Shown here: in pieces, positions 42,291-50,489 of the stretch
Position numbering within the stretch: the first letter of the stretch is position 1
How the letters are laid out: the number at the start of each line of letters is the position of its first letter
From: WQXF01 sp031552825
Lineage (GTDB): Bacteria > Bacillota > Clostridia > Christensenellales > Aristaeellaceae
Direction: 5' to 3'
NCBI GenBank assembly: GCA_031552825.1
Contig: JAVBMD010000012.1
Coordinates: forward strand, 1 to 64,000
DNA: 64,000 nt
Translations under genes and position numbers: made by a program
The notes under the pieces: generated by a model
What the model was told of the DNA's origin: nothing
Seen by the model: only the letters and a program-made list of their open reading frames with translations
Database searches by the model: none

Positions 42291-42998
42291 CTACGGATGC
42301 ACCACAGTACCCATTTCCTCTCCATCCATCACGCGCAGGATGTTCTCCGGCTGCTCAAGGCCGAACACGCGAATGGCGGGCACCTTGTTCTCATTGCAGA
42401 TGGTCAGCGCCGAAGGATCCATCACGCGCAAGCCACGCAAGATGGCCTCACTGTAGGTGAGGTCGGTGAGCATCTTGGCGTTGGGGTTGGTGCGCGGATC
42501 GTCGTCGTACACGCCGTCGATGTTCTTGGCAAGCAGGATGGCGTCGGCCTCGATCTCCACTGCGCGCAGCGCGGCGGCGGTGTCGGTGGAGAAGAAGGGG
42601 TTGCCTGTGCCGCAGGCGAAGAGCAGCACGCGATCTTTCTCCAAGTGACGAATGGCTCGGCGATAGGTGTAGGGCTCGGCGAAGCGGATCATCTCCACGG
42701 CGGTTTGCACGCGGGTCTCAACATCCAAGCGCTCGATAGCATCCTGCATAGCGAGGGAATTGATCATCGTGCCGAGCATACCCATGTGGTCGGCGGTGGT
42801 GGCGTTCATGTTGGCGGCGGGGCCTTGGCGGCCTCGCCAGATGTTGCCCGCGCCGATCACGATGGCGATCTGTGCCCCGCGGCGGCTCAGCTCCGCGATC
42901 ACCTCAGCCACGCGATCGATCTGCGCATGGTCGAACAGGCGGCCATTATCCCCCAGCGCTTCCCCGCTGAGCTTAATCAGCACCCGACGGTAGATCAT
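42291..42998 (-). CDS. pyrH: UMP kinase
   Basis: The 235-residue hexameric kinase phosphorylates UMP to UDP. Family blocks are RVLIKLSGEALG, IVIGAGNIWRG, DHMGMLGTMINSLAMQDA, GTGNPFFSTDTAAALRA and KNIDGVYDDDPRTNPNA. It follows tsf in the usual translation cluster order and has GGAGG 7 nt before the ATG. Confidence 0.97.
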   Translation of the reverse strand: MIYRRVLIKLSGEALGDNGRLFDHAQIDRVAEVIAELSRRGAQIAIVIGAGNIWRGRQGPAANMNATTADHMGMLGTMINSLAMQDAIERLDVETRVQTAVEMIRFAEPYTYRRAIRHLEKDRVLLFACGTGNPFFSTDTAAALRAVEIEADAILLAKNIDGVYDDDPRTNPNAKMLTDLTYSEAILRGLRVMDPSALTICNENKVPAIRVFGLEQPENILRVMDGEEMGTVVHP

Positions 42999-43040
42999 GC
43001 CGATTCCTCCTTCGTCCTTTTAATAGTTGGTCTTTTAAGA

Positions 43041-43076
43041 AAGGAACACGATCGCGTCGCCGCGAGGGTGTTCCTT
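43041..43076 (-). terminator. Hairpin between tsf and pyrH
   Basis: AAGGAACAC (43041-43049) pairs with GTGTTCCTT (43068-43076). On the minus strand TTTCTTAAAAG follows, a weak T-tract. It may reduce read-through from tsf into pyrH. Confidence 0.55.
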
Positions 43077-43089
43077 ACGTTTGTGTGAT

Positions 43090-44031
43090 TTAGAGCTGTC
43101 CGCCCGTCTGCGCCATAACCTCTTCGGCGAAGTTATCTACGCGCTTCTCGAGACCCTCACCGCGCTCGAAACGAGTGAAGCGGTTGATGGTAATCTTTGC
43201 GCCGTTGGCCTTGGAGGCCTCCTCGACCAGCTCGCGGATCGACTTGTCCGGATCCTTCACGTAGGGCTGCTCGGTCAGGCAAACCTCTTTATAATACTTC
43301 TCGATGCGTCCTTCGACCATCTTTTCGACGATCTTTTCGGGCTTGCCTTCGTTGAGCGCCTGCGCGCGCAGCACTTCCTTTTCCTTATCGAGCGCCTCGG
43401 TAGGCACCTCGACGCGCTCCAAATACTGCGGATTGGCGGCGGCGATGTGCATCGCGATATCATGCACCAGTCCCTTGAACGCCTCGCCCCGGGCGACGGA
43501 GGTGCTGTCACACCCGATCTCCACGAGCACGCCGATGCGGCCGCCCATGTGGATATAGGCGTCCTCGATGCCCTCGCCCTTTAGCTCGTAGCGCACGAAG
43601 CGGCGGATGCTGAGCTTCTCGCCAATGGCGACGGTCGCCTCGCCGATCAGGTCGCTGACGATCTTGCTGCTGTCTTTCGCATAGGATTGCGCCAACAGGG
43701 CATCGACATCGGCGGGACTTTTCTCGGCGATGTGCGCGGCAACGTCGTGCACAAGCTCCTTGAAGTTGTCGGTCTTGGCGACGAAGTCGGTCTCACAGTT
43801 GATCTCCAGCAGCACGCCGACCTTGCCATCCGTGCCGATGAAGGAATCCACGATGCCCTCGGCGGCGATGCGGCCAGCCTTCTTGGCGGCGGCGGCCAAG
43901 CCCTTCTCGCGCAGGAAATCAATGGCCTTGTCCATATCGCCGCCGCACTCCTGCAGCGCCTTTTTGCAATCCATCATGCCCGCGCCGGTGCGCTCCCGAA
44001 GCTCTTTGACCAATGCGGCAGTAATTTCCAT
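43090..44031 (-). CDS. tsf: Translation elongation factor Ts
   Basis: The 313-residue guanine-nucleotide exchange factor recycles EF-Tu. The N-terminal module ITAALVKELRERTGAGMMDCKKAL and the core GVLLEINCETDFVAKTDNFKELVHDVA are diagnostic. The C-terminal half has the family pattern ending in ERGEGLEKRVDNFAEEV. The start has AGGAGG. It lies between rpsB and pyrH. Confidence 0.98.
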   Translation of the reverse strand: MEITAALVKELRERTGAGMMDCKKALQECGGDMDKAIDFLREKGLAAAAKKAGRIAAEGIVDSFIGTDGKVGVLLEINCETDFVAKTDNFKELVHDVAAHIAEKSPADVDALLAQSYAKDSSKIVSDLIGEATVAIGEKLSIRRFVRYELKGEGIEDAYIHMGGRIGVLVEIGCDSTSVARGEAFKGLVHDIAMHIAAANPQYLERVEVPTEALDKEKEVLRAQALNEGKPEKIVEKMVEGRIEKYYKEVCLTEQPYVKDPDKSIRELVEEASKANGAKITINRFTRFERGEGLEKRVDNFAEEVMAQTGGQL

Positions 44032-44075
44032 AAGTATTCCTCCTGTTCATTCGGTCGTAGCGATATTTCCCTGAA

Positions 44076-44100
44076 AAGGGGAAGGTCGATCGCCTTCCCC
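44076..44100 (-). terminator. Attenuator-like hairpin between rpsB and tsf
   Basis: GGGGAAGG (44078-44085) pairs with CCTTCCCC (44093-44100), followed on the minus strand by TTTTC. The short tract suggests partial termination that would set the rpsB to tsf ratio. Confidence 0.55.
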
Positions 44101-44121
44101 CTCCGCATAAACGATGTCTTA

Positions 44122-44859
44122 TTACGCTTCGACAGCCTCGGCTGCAGCTTCCGGCGCGGCGTCGGGCTCCATCTGCTCGCCCTGCTTGCCTTCGAGCACA
44201 GCGTCGGCCATCTTGCCCGCGATGAGCTTCACGGCACGAATGGCGTCGTCATTGCCGGGGATGAGGTAATCGATCTCGTCGGGATCGCAGTTGGTATCGA
44301 CGATGGCGACGATCGGGATGCCAAGGATGCGCGCCTCGCTGACGGCGATGTGCTCCTTGCGCGGATCGACGACGAACAGCGCGCCGGGCAGCTTCTTCAT
44401 TTCGCGGATGCCGCCGAGGTTGTTCTCGAGCTTCTCGCGCTCTGCCATCAGCTTGATGACTTCCTTCTTGGGCAGAACGTTGAAATCGCCGCGCGCTTCC
44501 ATCGCGTCGATAGAATTCAGGCGCGCGATACGGGTTTTGATGGTGCCGAAGTTGGTGAGCATGCCGCCCAGCCAACGGTTATTCACAAAGAACATGTTGC
44601 AGCGCTTGGCTTCCTGCTCGATGGACTCCTGCGCCTGCTTCTTGGTGCCGACGAACAGGATGCTCTTGCCTTCCATCGCCACGTTGCGAACGAACATGTA
44701 GGCCTCGTCGATCTTGCGGACGGTTTTCTGCAGGTCAATGATGTAGATGCCGTTGCGCTCGGTAAAGATGTAGGGCGCCATTTTGGGGTTCCAGCGGCGG
44801 GTTTGGTGGCCGAAGTGTACACCGGCCTCCAGCAGTTGCTTCATAGAAATAACAGCCAT
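44122..44859 (-). CDS. rpsB: 30S ribosomal protein S2
   Basis: The 245-residue protein has the S2 blocks MKQLLEAGVHFGHQTRRWNPKM, YIFTERNGIYIIDLQKT, FVGTKKQAQESIEQEA, NNRWLGGMLTNF and the C-terminal IPIVAIVDTNCDPDEIDYLIPGNDDAIRA. The ATG at 44859 has GGAGG 8 nt upstream; 44 further in-frame codons upstream are untranslated leader. The acidic Ala/Glu tail is common. Confidence 0.98.
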   Translation of the reverse strand: MAVISMKQLLEAGVHFGHQTRRWNPKMAPYIFTERNGIYIIDLQKTVRKIDEAYMFVRNVAMEGKSILFVGTKKQAQESIEQEAKRCNMFFVNNRWLGGMLTNFGTIKTRIARLNSIDAMEARGDFNVLPKKEVIKLMAEREKLENNLGGIREMKKLPGALFVVDPRKEHIAVSEARILGIPIVAIVDTNCDPDEIDYLIPGNDDAIRAVKLIAGKMADAVLEGKQGEQMEPDAAPEAAAEAVEA

Positions 44860-44958
44860 GGTGGGTTCCTCCTTTTTTTCCTCCCCCAGCTTCCACTCTG
44901 CGGCGAACCGTGGACACGGCAAAGCACCGAAAATCGGCTGAGGTGCGTTTTCCGAAGT

Positions 44959-44987
44959 ATTATAGCACAGGAAGGCCTGTCGAGCAA
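44959..44987 (-). promoter_or_regulatory. Promoter of rpsB
   Basis: The minus strand reads TTGCTC (44982-44987), 17 bp, TATAAT (44959-44964). The leader of about 95 nt could hold the S2 autoregulatory site. The mobile element starts only about 25 bp upstream of the -35. Confidence 0.6.
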
Positions 44988-45000
44988 GCAAAATCGGGAT

Positions 45001-45012
45001 GCAATTCTAAAA
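45001..45012. repeat. Left flanking direct repeat of the insertion element
   Basis: GCAATTCTAAAA here is identical to 45517-45528. It directly abuts the inverted terminal repeat, as a target-site duplication would. Confidence 0.75.
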
Positions 45013-45516
45013 GGGTAAGTTCCCAAAGTAAATTCCACAATGGACATGGTTGTAGAATTTAGTATGAGACGGAAAAAGAGGTGGAACTAAGTCCGGGAAA
45101 TTTATAGTATCTCAAGATTCCCGAGCCAGAGGCAAAAACAGCAACCGCCCGCAGGCGGCGCGGAAGCGGCCTTGGAATGGCGCGGGGAAAATGCTATAAT
45201 AAGCCTGCGATGGTCGACAAGGAACAGTAGTATCTCTGAGTTCCGTCACCATCGGCATGGTTTGGGAGCATTTTCCCCGCGCCATTTCAAGGCTTGCGGA
45301 CGACATGCAGTTTCCCAAACTAAGTTCCTCCATAGTAGCGTTTAGTCTGGGAAGCCATCTTTTCAGGCTTATTTCGTGTATGTGCATTTCCTTCTCAGCG
45401 AGGCGTAATTCCCACTTTATAGGCGAATTGCCCGCTTTTCGCAGACTTACTTCCGCCCGTTCCCATAGTAAAGTCAACATCTCTTCTATGATGGATCTTA
45501 CTTTGGGAATTTACGT
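45013..45516. mobile_element. 504-bp noncoding insertion with terminal inverted repeats (MITE-like)
   Basis: The left end (45013-45036, starting GGGTAAGTTCCCAAAG) matches the reverse complement of the right end (45493-45516, starting ACGTAAATTCCCAAAG on the other strand) at 19 of 24 positions. Both ends abut identical 12-bp direct repeats. Related TTCCC-type motifs recur inside (about 45083-45100, 45312-45328, 45342-45353). The composition is visibly lower in GC than the neighbours. Two short open frames (122 and 89 codons) lack ribosome sites and resemble nothing, so I treat the element as noncoding and non-autonomous. A 10-13 bp duplication would fit IS4-type transposition, which is inference. 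It lies upstream of the rpsB promoter. Confidence 0.7.
45170..45292. ncRNA. Long structured hairpin inside the element
   Basis: A 26-bp inverted repeat (45170-45195 and 45267-45292, 25 of 26 matched) encloses nested pairs GATGGT/ACCATC and GGAAC/GTTCC. The whole could fold into one 123-nt stem. It may be a structural feature of the element rather than a functional RNA. Confidence 0.45.
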
Positions 45517-45528
45517 GCAATTCTAAAA
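45517..45528. repeat. Right flanking direct repeat of the insertion element
   Basis: GCAATTCTAAAA, identical to 45001-45012. The match extends by one T on the left of both copies, giving 13 bp. Confidence 0.75.
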
Positions 45529-45571
45529 ATCAAAAAATCTAAACGCGCCTGCGGCGGAACGCCGAGGCGCG
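45529..45571 (-). terminator. Terminator of the gene at 45590
   Basis: CGCGCCTGCGGCG (45544-45556) pairs with CGCCGAGGCGCG (45560-45571). On the minus strand TTTAGATTTTTTGATTTTT follows. Confidence 0.88.
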
Positions 45572-45589
45572 AATATTGCTATCGGGATA

Positions 45590-46048
45590 TCAACCGCGCG
45601 ATTTTGCGCGCGCACCAGCGCGCGCGCCGGAGTCCCCCATACGCCGCGCGTACAGCTCATATTGCTGGATCAAGTTGGCGACGCCGCGACCCAGCATCCT
45701 AAAGCGCAGGTTCACCTGTTCGCGCCTGTCGTTATAAAAGCGCAGGAGCACGGTATCGGTCTTTTCGGCGGAGCGATAAAAAAATCCCATGCCGCTTATC
45801 AGCAGCAGCGAGAATCCGATGAAGTTTGCCGCCCAGCTCTTCTTAGCCTGCGCGGCATTCGCGCGCTGCTCGGGCGAATAGAATTCGATGATGTCGCCGA
45901 TCGGGATGCGATAGAGGCACTCATCCTCGCGCAGGTACTCGCTGCGGTCGAGGAAAAGCTCGAACTCGGTCAGCGAAAAGGCGCAGATATAGTCCTCCGC
46001 TAGGTCGCTGTGCTCGGGGTCGATTTGGCCGACGAATTTGTGCGGCAT
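45590..46048 (-). CDS. Conserved-looking hypothetical protein
   Basis: The 152-residue protein begins MPHKFVGQIDPEHSDLAEDY. A PH-like beta region (CAFSLTEFELFLDRSEYL, YRIPIGDIIEFYSPEQ) surrounds one short hydrophobic stretch near 72-90 (FIGFSLLLISGMGFFY), and the rest is basic. The pattern of a regulatory beta barrel with a membrane hairpin recalls bacterial PH-domain proteins, but that is a guess. The ATG has AAGGAG 10 nt upstream. It is monocistronic, with a terminator, beside rnpB. Confidence 0.6.
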   Translation of the reverse strand: MPHKFVGQIDPEHSDLAEDYICAFSLTEFELFLDRSEYLREDECLYRIPIGDIIEFYSPEQRANAAQAKKSWAANFIGFSLLLISGMGFFYRSAEKTDTVLLRFYNDRREQVNLRFRMLGRGVANLIQQYELYARRMGDSGARAGARAKSRG

Positions 46049-46082
46049 GATGTGTGTACTCCTTCTTCACTTGCAAATATTC

Positions 46083-46120
46083 AAAAAAATCCAGCGAAGC
46101 GCGGAAGCGTTCCGTTGGAT
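46083..46120 (-). terminator. Terminator of rnpB
   Basis: ATCCAGCGAA and TTCCGTTGGAT-type arms form a hairpin, followed on the minus strand by a run of seven T then GAATATTTG. Confidence 0.75.
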
Positions 46121-46134
46121 CTCGATTGAGCAAG

Positions 46135-46498
46135 GGTTGCGAGCGCTGTCTGTAAGCCGAGTTCTGTCTTGAACGGCCATCTATCTAGGCCCGCCGTTGC
46201 CGGTGGGCTCCAGCGAAACTATAGGAGCGCGACGGGCAGCCGCATGTGCTCCCAATGTTCTTGCACCAGGTGGGGTTTACATCGCGGACAAGTCGCCAAG
46301 CCGCGGGTGAGCTCTTACCTCGCCTTTCCATCCTTACCGCCCCCAAGCGACCGAATCATCGATCGCCCAACGACGGCGGTCTCTTTCTGTTGCACTTTCC
46401 TTGGAGTCGCCTCCACCGGGGGTTACCCGGCACCCTGCCCTATGGAGCTCGGACTTTCCTCATGCCGAAGCATGCGGCCGTCCGGCAGCCTCGCAACC
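46135..46498 (-). ncRNA. rnpB: RNase P RNA (class A)
   Basis: This is the catalytic RNA that matures tRNA 5' ends. Read on the minus strand, the 5' half has GAGGAAAGTCCGAGCTCC and AGGGCAGGGTGCCGGGTAA, and the 3' end has GACAGAACTCGGCTTACAG, all universally conserved P4-side sequences. The ends were set by the P1 helix: GGTTGCGAG at the 5' end (46490-46498) pairs perfectly with CTCGCAACC at the 3' end (46135-46143). The length of about 364 nt fits class A. The protein subunit gene rnpA is not nearby. Confidence 0.95.
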
Positions 46499-46504
46499 AC
46501 GGGA

Positions 46505-46533
46505 AGCATAGCATGCGGCGGTGGGGTTGTCAA
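46505..46533 (-). promoter_or_regulatory. Promoter of rnpB
   Basis: The minus strand reads TTGACA (46528-46533), 17 bp, TATGCT (46505-46510). The predicted start about 7 nt later coincides with the rnpB 5' end at 46498. The -35 touches the stop codon of the preceding gene at 46535. Confidence 0.85.
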
Positions 46534-46534
46534 G

Positions 46535-47242
46535 TTACTTCACCAGCAAAATCCGCCCGCAGTTCTCGCACTCCACAGCGGCGCTGCCTGCGCGGATCTT
46601 GTGCAGCACAGCCTGCGGCAGCGACATGTTACAGCCGCCGCAGCGGTCGTCATTGAGGCGCGACATGGGCGGCATGCTGTGCCGCTTGATGGTGTTGTAT
46701 TTATCGAGCATGTCGGGCTGGATCTCCTTAGCGGCCTTTGCGGCGCGCGCCTTGAGCTGCTCCAGCTCGGCGGCCTGCCCCTTGTAGGCTTCGTCATAGG
46801 TTTTCTTGATTTGGTCAAACTCGGCCTTGACCTTTGCGGCGCGCACGCGCACCTCATGCTGCTGGCGGTCGCGGGCATCGGCGTCCTTGCGCATCTTGCT
46901 CAGCTCGGCTTCATAGCGCGTGATGCTGGCGATCAGCTTCTGCGCGGTAGCGATCATTGCCTCGGTCTCTTCCAAGGTTTGCGGCTCCTGCGTGTTCAGC
47001 TTGCCGGAAAGCTCGGCCACGCTGTCACGCAAGCGCACGACCTCGTCCTGCAGCGCCTCCATGCGGTCGGCCATCACGGCAACCTCGCTCTCGATGCGCT
47101 TGACGACGTTCTGCTGTTCAACCAAAAAATCGCGATTCTTTATCAGCTTTTGACGGTTAGGATCCTGCTTCATCTCGCGCTCAAAACGCTCCACCTCGAT
47201 GTCCACCTGCTGATACTGCCACAATAGCTCCAACTGATCCAT
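46535..47242 (-). CDS. C4-type zinc ribbon coiled-coil protein (COG1579-like)
   Basis: The 235-residue protein has a long antiparallel coiled coil (about residues 1-175, starting MDQLELLWQYQQVDIEVERFE). It ends in a zinc ribbon with CGGCNMSLP (about 202-210) and CENCGRILL (about 225-233). This family is commonly encoded next to Nif3-like genes, as here, and its function is unresolved. The ATG at 47242 has GGAGG upstream; 12 more in-frame codons have no site. It is followed directly by rnpB. Confidence 0.88.
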   Translation of the reverse strand: MDQLELLWQYQQVDIEVERFEREMKQDPNRQKLIKNRDFLVEQQNVVKRIESEVAVMADRMEALQDEVVRLRDSVAELSGKLNTQEPQTLEETEAMIATAQKLIASITRYEAELSKMRKDADARDRQQHEVRVRAAKVKAEFDQIKKTYDEAYKGQAAELEQLKARAAKAAKEIQPDMLDKYNTIKRHSMPPMSRLNDDRCGGCNMSLPQAVLHKIRAGSAAVECENCGRILLVK

Positions 47243-47296
47243 AGGTTTCTCCTCCTCCGGCGCGGCAAGCTGCCGCAATCCACAAAACGCGCCCGG

Positions 47297-48064
47297 CTAA
47301 GCGAACGGCGCGCACGACGACAAAACTACACGTACGGGATATTGTACCGCATTCGCCGCGCTTTGTAAAGTCTTGTGCAGCGCCGTCACGCCCGGCCATT
47401 CTGTGGCGAAATGCCCGGCGGACAGCGCGTGTACCCCGGCCTGCGTCGCGGCCAGCGCGTGATGTAGCTTGCACTCGCCGGTGAGGAAGCAATCCGCCCC
47501 GGCGGGCAGCGCCTCCTCCCAATAGTCGCTGCCCGCGCCGCCGCAGACCGTGAGCCGCCGCACAGGCTCCTCCCAGCCCGGCACGCCGAAGCAGCGCACG
47601 ACATCGCCCAGCGCCGCCTGCACCCGCGCGGCCAACGCCTGCAGCGGCAGCGGCTCCGGCAGGGCGACGGTGCGGGTGATGCCCTCGCCGCCTTCGCCGG
47701 GGAAGCCCAGCGCCGCCAACAGCGCGTCGTTGATGCCGCCGGGGGCCTTGTCGAAGTTGGTGTGCGCGGCGATCAGCGAAAGGTCGGCGCGCGCCAGCTC
47801 GGCCAGCAGCCGTCCTTCGCGATCCTCCTCGCGCAGGTCGCGGCGCGGCGAAAACAGCAGCGGATGGTGCGTGACCAGCAGTTGCGCGCCAATGCTTTTC
47901 GCCTCGGCAATGACGCCCTCGGTGGCGTCCATCGCCACGAGCACGGTATCCGCCGCCCGGTCGGCGCGGCCGACCAGCAGACCGACATTGTCGTACGATT
48001 CGGCAGTATCGAAAGGCGCGAAGCCGTCGATCAGGTCGCGCAACATGCCAACGGTGGTTTTCAT
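47297..48064 (-). CDS. Nif3-like dinuclear metal centre protein
   Basis: The 255-residue protein belongs to the Nif3/YbgI/YqfO family, possibly with GTP cyclohydrolase 1-type 2 relatives. Metal-ligand motifs are visible: AQLLVTHHPLLFSP (His pair), IAAHTNFDKAPGGIND and the C-terminal AGHFATEWPGV with His and Glu. The start at 48064 overlaps the trmK stop by 4 bp and has GGAGG upstream. The longer frame to 48796 is antisense-like sequence in trmK and was rejected. Biochemical role unsettled. Confidence 0.9.
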   Translation of the reverse strand: MKTTVGMLRDLIDGFAPFDTAESYDNVGLLVGRADRAADTVLVAMDATEGVIAEAKSIGAQLLVTHHPLLFSPRRDLREEDREGRLLAELARADLSLIAAHTNFDKAPGGINDALLAALGFPGEGGEGITRTVALPEPLPLQALAARVQAALGDVVRCFGVPGWEEPVRRLTVCGGAGSDYWEEALPAGADCFLTGECKLHHALAATQAGVHALSAGHFATEWPGVTALHKTLQSAANAVQYPVRVVLSSCAPFA

Positions 48065-48768
48065 AGCAATTCCTCCTCGATCCAAGCGATCTCCCGCAGG
48101 CAGGCGGCCAGGCGCGCCGCGAGATCGGGCTTGGTTAAATCCGCTGTGGTTTGGAGGCGCTGCGCCACGCGGGTCAGCACCTTTTTTCGCCAACGAAGGT
48201 ATGGCATAAATTCCGGCGGGCGCTCCGCCAGCAGGCATGGGCCGAGCGCGCAAGCCTTGTCGTCCAGCGGTGCCGCCGTGCCGCGCCGCGCGCACAGAAT
48301 CACATAATAGCGCCCGGCCGCCGCCGCCACCGCCTCGGCCTCCAGCGCATAGCCATGCTCCGTCAACCAGCGCCGCAGCATCGGCACATCGACATTGGCC
48401 TGCAGGATCACGCGCGCGGCGCCGACCGCCTCGTCCGCGCCGGGGGCAGCGAGAATACCCTGCAGCGTTTCCGCGCCCATGCCTGCCAGCACGATGGCCT
48501 GCACCGGCTGCCCGGCCAGTGCCTTGAGCCCATCGGCCACCGCGAAGCGCACGCGCTCCTCGAGGCCGCGCGCCGCCAGCAGCCGCCGCGCCTTGGCCAG
48601 CGAATCGGCACTGATATCGGCCACCACCATGCGCAGCTCCGGCCGCACGGTGAGCAGCGCGCAGGCCAACCGCCCGTGATCCGCACCGATATCGGCGACC
48701 CAAGCGGCGCCCTCGGGGATGAGGGCGGCGATGGCTTGCAGGCGCTCGTCGAGCCAGTCGTTGCGCAT
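48061..48768 (-). CDS. trmK: tRNA (adenine22-N1)-methyltransferase
   Basis: The 235-residue SAM-dependent enzyme methylates A22 of tRNA. The SAM-binding motif is WVADIGADHGRLACALL (about 22-38), followed by VVADISADSLAKARR and the catalytic-region LAGMGAETLQGIL. The C-terminal half is helical, as in Bacillus TrmK. The start at 48768 has AGGAG 7 nt upstream. It is co-translated with the Nif3-like gene, a standard Bacillota pairing. Confidence 0.93.
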   Translation of the reverse strand: MRNDWLDERLQAIAALIPEGAAWVADIGADHGRLACALLTVRPELRMVVADISADSLAKARRLLAARGLEERVRFAVADGLKALAGQPVQAIVLAGMGAETLQGILAAPGADEAVGAARVILQANVDVPMLRRWLTEHGYALEAEAVAAAAGRYYVILCARRGTAAPLDDKACALGPCLLAERPPEFMPYLRWRKKVLTRVAQRLQTTADLTKPDLAARLAACLREIAWIEEELL

Positions 48769-49058
48769 GGGCGGACTCCTTTCGATTGTAACCCAAGTAA
48801 AAAGCCGCGTTGACGCTGCGTTTGGAAATAGGAGGATTATACCGCAGTCCGCAAGATTAATCAACGTCGGCGCGCCTCAAAAAGCGCGGACGCGCCTTTG
48901 CGTGCGTGGCGAAATATGGAATAGCGGCGAACAACGCTGTCCCCTAACACATACAATGTTACAGAAAACGACAAATGCGATTTGCGATATGGCCTAGAAG
49001 CGCCATGCATGACATGTATCTGAACGATTTCAACAGAATCTATGAAGGAGAAATTCGT

Positions 49059-50357
49059 ATGACGTATATAAAGATCATCGGGGAGAGCAACAGCGCGGTG
49101 CTTGACGAGCTCAAGAAACTCCTCCCTTTATACACCGAGGACAACCCCGCCCCTGCCGACGCCGTCGTCGGCGCGCATCTGATCGACTTTTCTGATCCAC
49201 GAAACCGGAACAAGGAGCTCCCCGGCGATGGAAGGCCGGTGATTCTAATGAACACCGAAATGACGGCTTCCATCCCGGGTTGCGTCGCCACCATTCCTTC
49301 CAAATGCTCGGTTTTGCATTTTTTTGATGACTATTCGGTTTGGCAGGTTCTCGATGTGCCGGTAAAAGAAAAATCCGAACAGCAAAATATGGCGGTCACA
49401 CAGTCCGACAATTCCATCTGCCAGCATATGGGCGAGGTAAGCAAAGGATATGAGCGCCCGATATGCCCGCCTTCGCCCGCCGAGCTGGCGGTTTTGATCG
49501 AGGCCAATATCGATACCGTCAAACGCATCGAAATAAGCATGGCGGTCGAAGCGTTACGGGAAGGATATCAGGATGATTTCCCGACCGATTTGCCTGAAAA
49601 GCAATATAAGTTTCAGTACGTGCGCAACGAGTGGAGCGACTCCATCGCGGGAACGGCGCAGCGGCCCGTCATCGCGCAATTGGTCGAGCTGGCGCTCATC
49701 GCCTCGTTCAACCCCAAATGCAAGTACCTGCGGGTCCGTTCCCTTGGCGCTGGCTTCCACCCCGGCGCCATGCTCAAAAACGACAACTACGACAGGGGAT
49801 ATTTCCAAAGCGATCTCTGGACTTTCCTGCACTGTATGGACACGAGAATCGTCACCTATCAAACCTCCCCGCAAAATGTGAGCGGCGCCACGACCTACAC
49901 CACCGGCTCCTCCTTTAGCGTAGGGGTAGATATCTCACAGTCGCCGTCATTCCAGCCAAGCTACACGATCAGCACGTCCGAAACCATCGTGATTCGGGAC
50001 TTCGATGTCATCAACCAAAGCGCGGGTACGCGCTCCGAATGGCGGATGCGGATGGGCGCGATCGGCGATAGCATCTGGAACCTTTTCGAAGAATCGTTCC
50101 TGCGCAAACCAAAGGTAAAGCCCCTGCCCGCCCTCGCCACACAGAACGCCCAACCGCACTGCGAGGCGGTGTACCGCGCGGAAGGGGCGTTTTCCGATGA
50201 AGTGCCGCTGACCTTGGGCTGGCGGGTGGATCATTACCACCTGAATGTGGATGGTGATTTCATGGCTGCTACCAAGCATTATCACCACGTATGGCGGTAT
50301 GTCGGCTACTTTGAGAGCAACCCCTGGAAGATCAACTTCGCGCTGGTCAGCGCCTGA
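49059..50357 (+). CDS. Orphan protein, possible leukocidin-like beta-pore-forming family
   Basis: The 432-residue protein has no signal peptide. The first 150 residues form an alpha/beta domain (MTYIKIIGESNSAVLDELKK). A linker rich in Cys and Pro (GYERPICPPSPAELA) follows. The central and C-terminal part contains a long Ser/Thr/Gly-rich alternating beta stretch (TTYTTGSSFSVGVDIS, PSYTISTSETIVIRDFDVIN, RSEWRMRMG). That composition recalls the stem and rim of leukocidin/haemolysin-type pore-forming proteins. Without a search this is a weak analogy. The ATG at 49059 follows AAGGAG. The gene stands alone and has a terminator. Confidence 0.5.
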   Translation: MTYIKIIGESNSAVLDELKKLLPLYTEDNPAPADAVVGAHLIDFSDPRNRNKELPGDGRPVILMNTEMTASIPGCVATIPSKCSVLHFFDDYSVWQVLDVPVKEKSEQQNMAVTQSDNSICQHMGEVSKGYERPICPPSPAELAVLIEANIDTVKRIEISMAVEALREGYQDDFPTDLPEKQYKFQYVRNEWSDSIAGTAQRPVIAQLVELALIASFNPKCKYLRVRSLGAGFHPGAMLKNDNYDRGYFQSDLWTFLHCMDTRIVTYQTSPQNVSGATTYTTGSSFSVGVDISQSPSFQPSYTISTSETIVIRDFDVINQSAGTRSEWRMRMGAIGDSIWNLFEESFLRKPKVKPLPALATQNAQPHCEAVYRAEGAFSDEVPLTLGWRVDHYHLNVDGDFMAATKHYHHVWRYVGYFESNPWKINFALVSA

Positions 50358-50370
50358 TAACGCCATTTTA

Positions 50371-50408
50371 TCTGCCGACGGGCAATCGACCGTCGGCAGA
50401 TTTATTTG
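50371..50408 (+). terminator. Terminator of the orphan gene
   Basis: TCTGCCGACGG (50371-50381) pairs with CCGTCGGCAGA (50390-50400), followed by TTTATTT. Confidence 0.9.
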
Positions 50409-50423
50409 CTGTGCAATTTGCTA

Positions 50424-50452
50424 TTGACAATCGCATAAAAACCTGATAGTTT
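50424..50452 (+). promoter_or_regulatory. Promoter of the nucleoside operon
   Basis: TTGACA (50424-50429), 17 bp, TAGTTT (50447-50452). Predicted start near 50459. The operator at 50490 lies just downstream. Confidence 0.7.
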
Positions 50453-50489
50453 TTACATATAGAATGAATTGATATTGAGTGTTCCCAAA

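Noticed and set aside
45112..45480. 122-codon minus-strand frame inside the insertion element
   Set aside because: Covers the inverted-repeat hairpin, lacks a ribosome site and resembles no transposase; a 89-codon plus-strand frame there was rejected for the same reason.
46169..47227. 352-codon plus-strand frame across rnpB and the zinc-ribbon gene
   Set aside because: Its first third is antisense to the conserved RNase P RNA and the rest antisense to a clear coding region.
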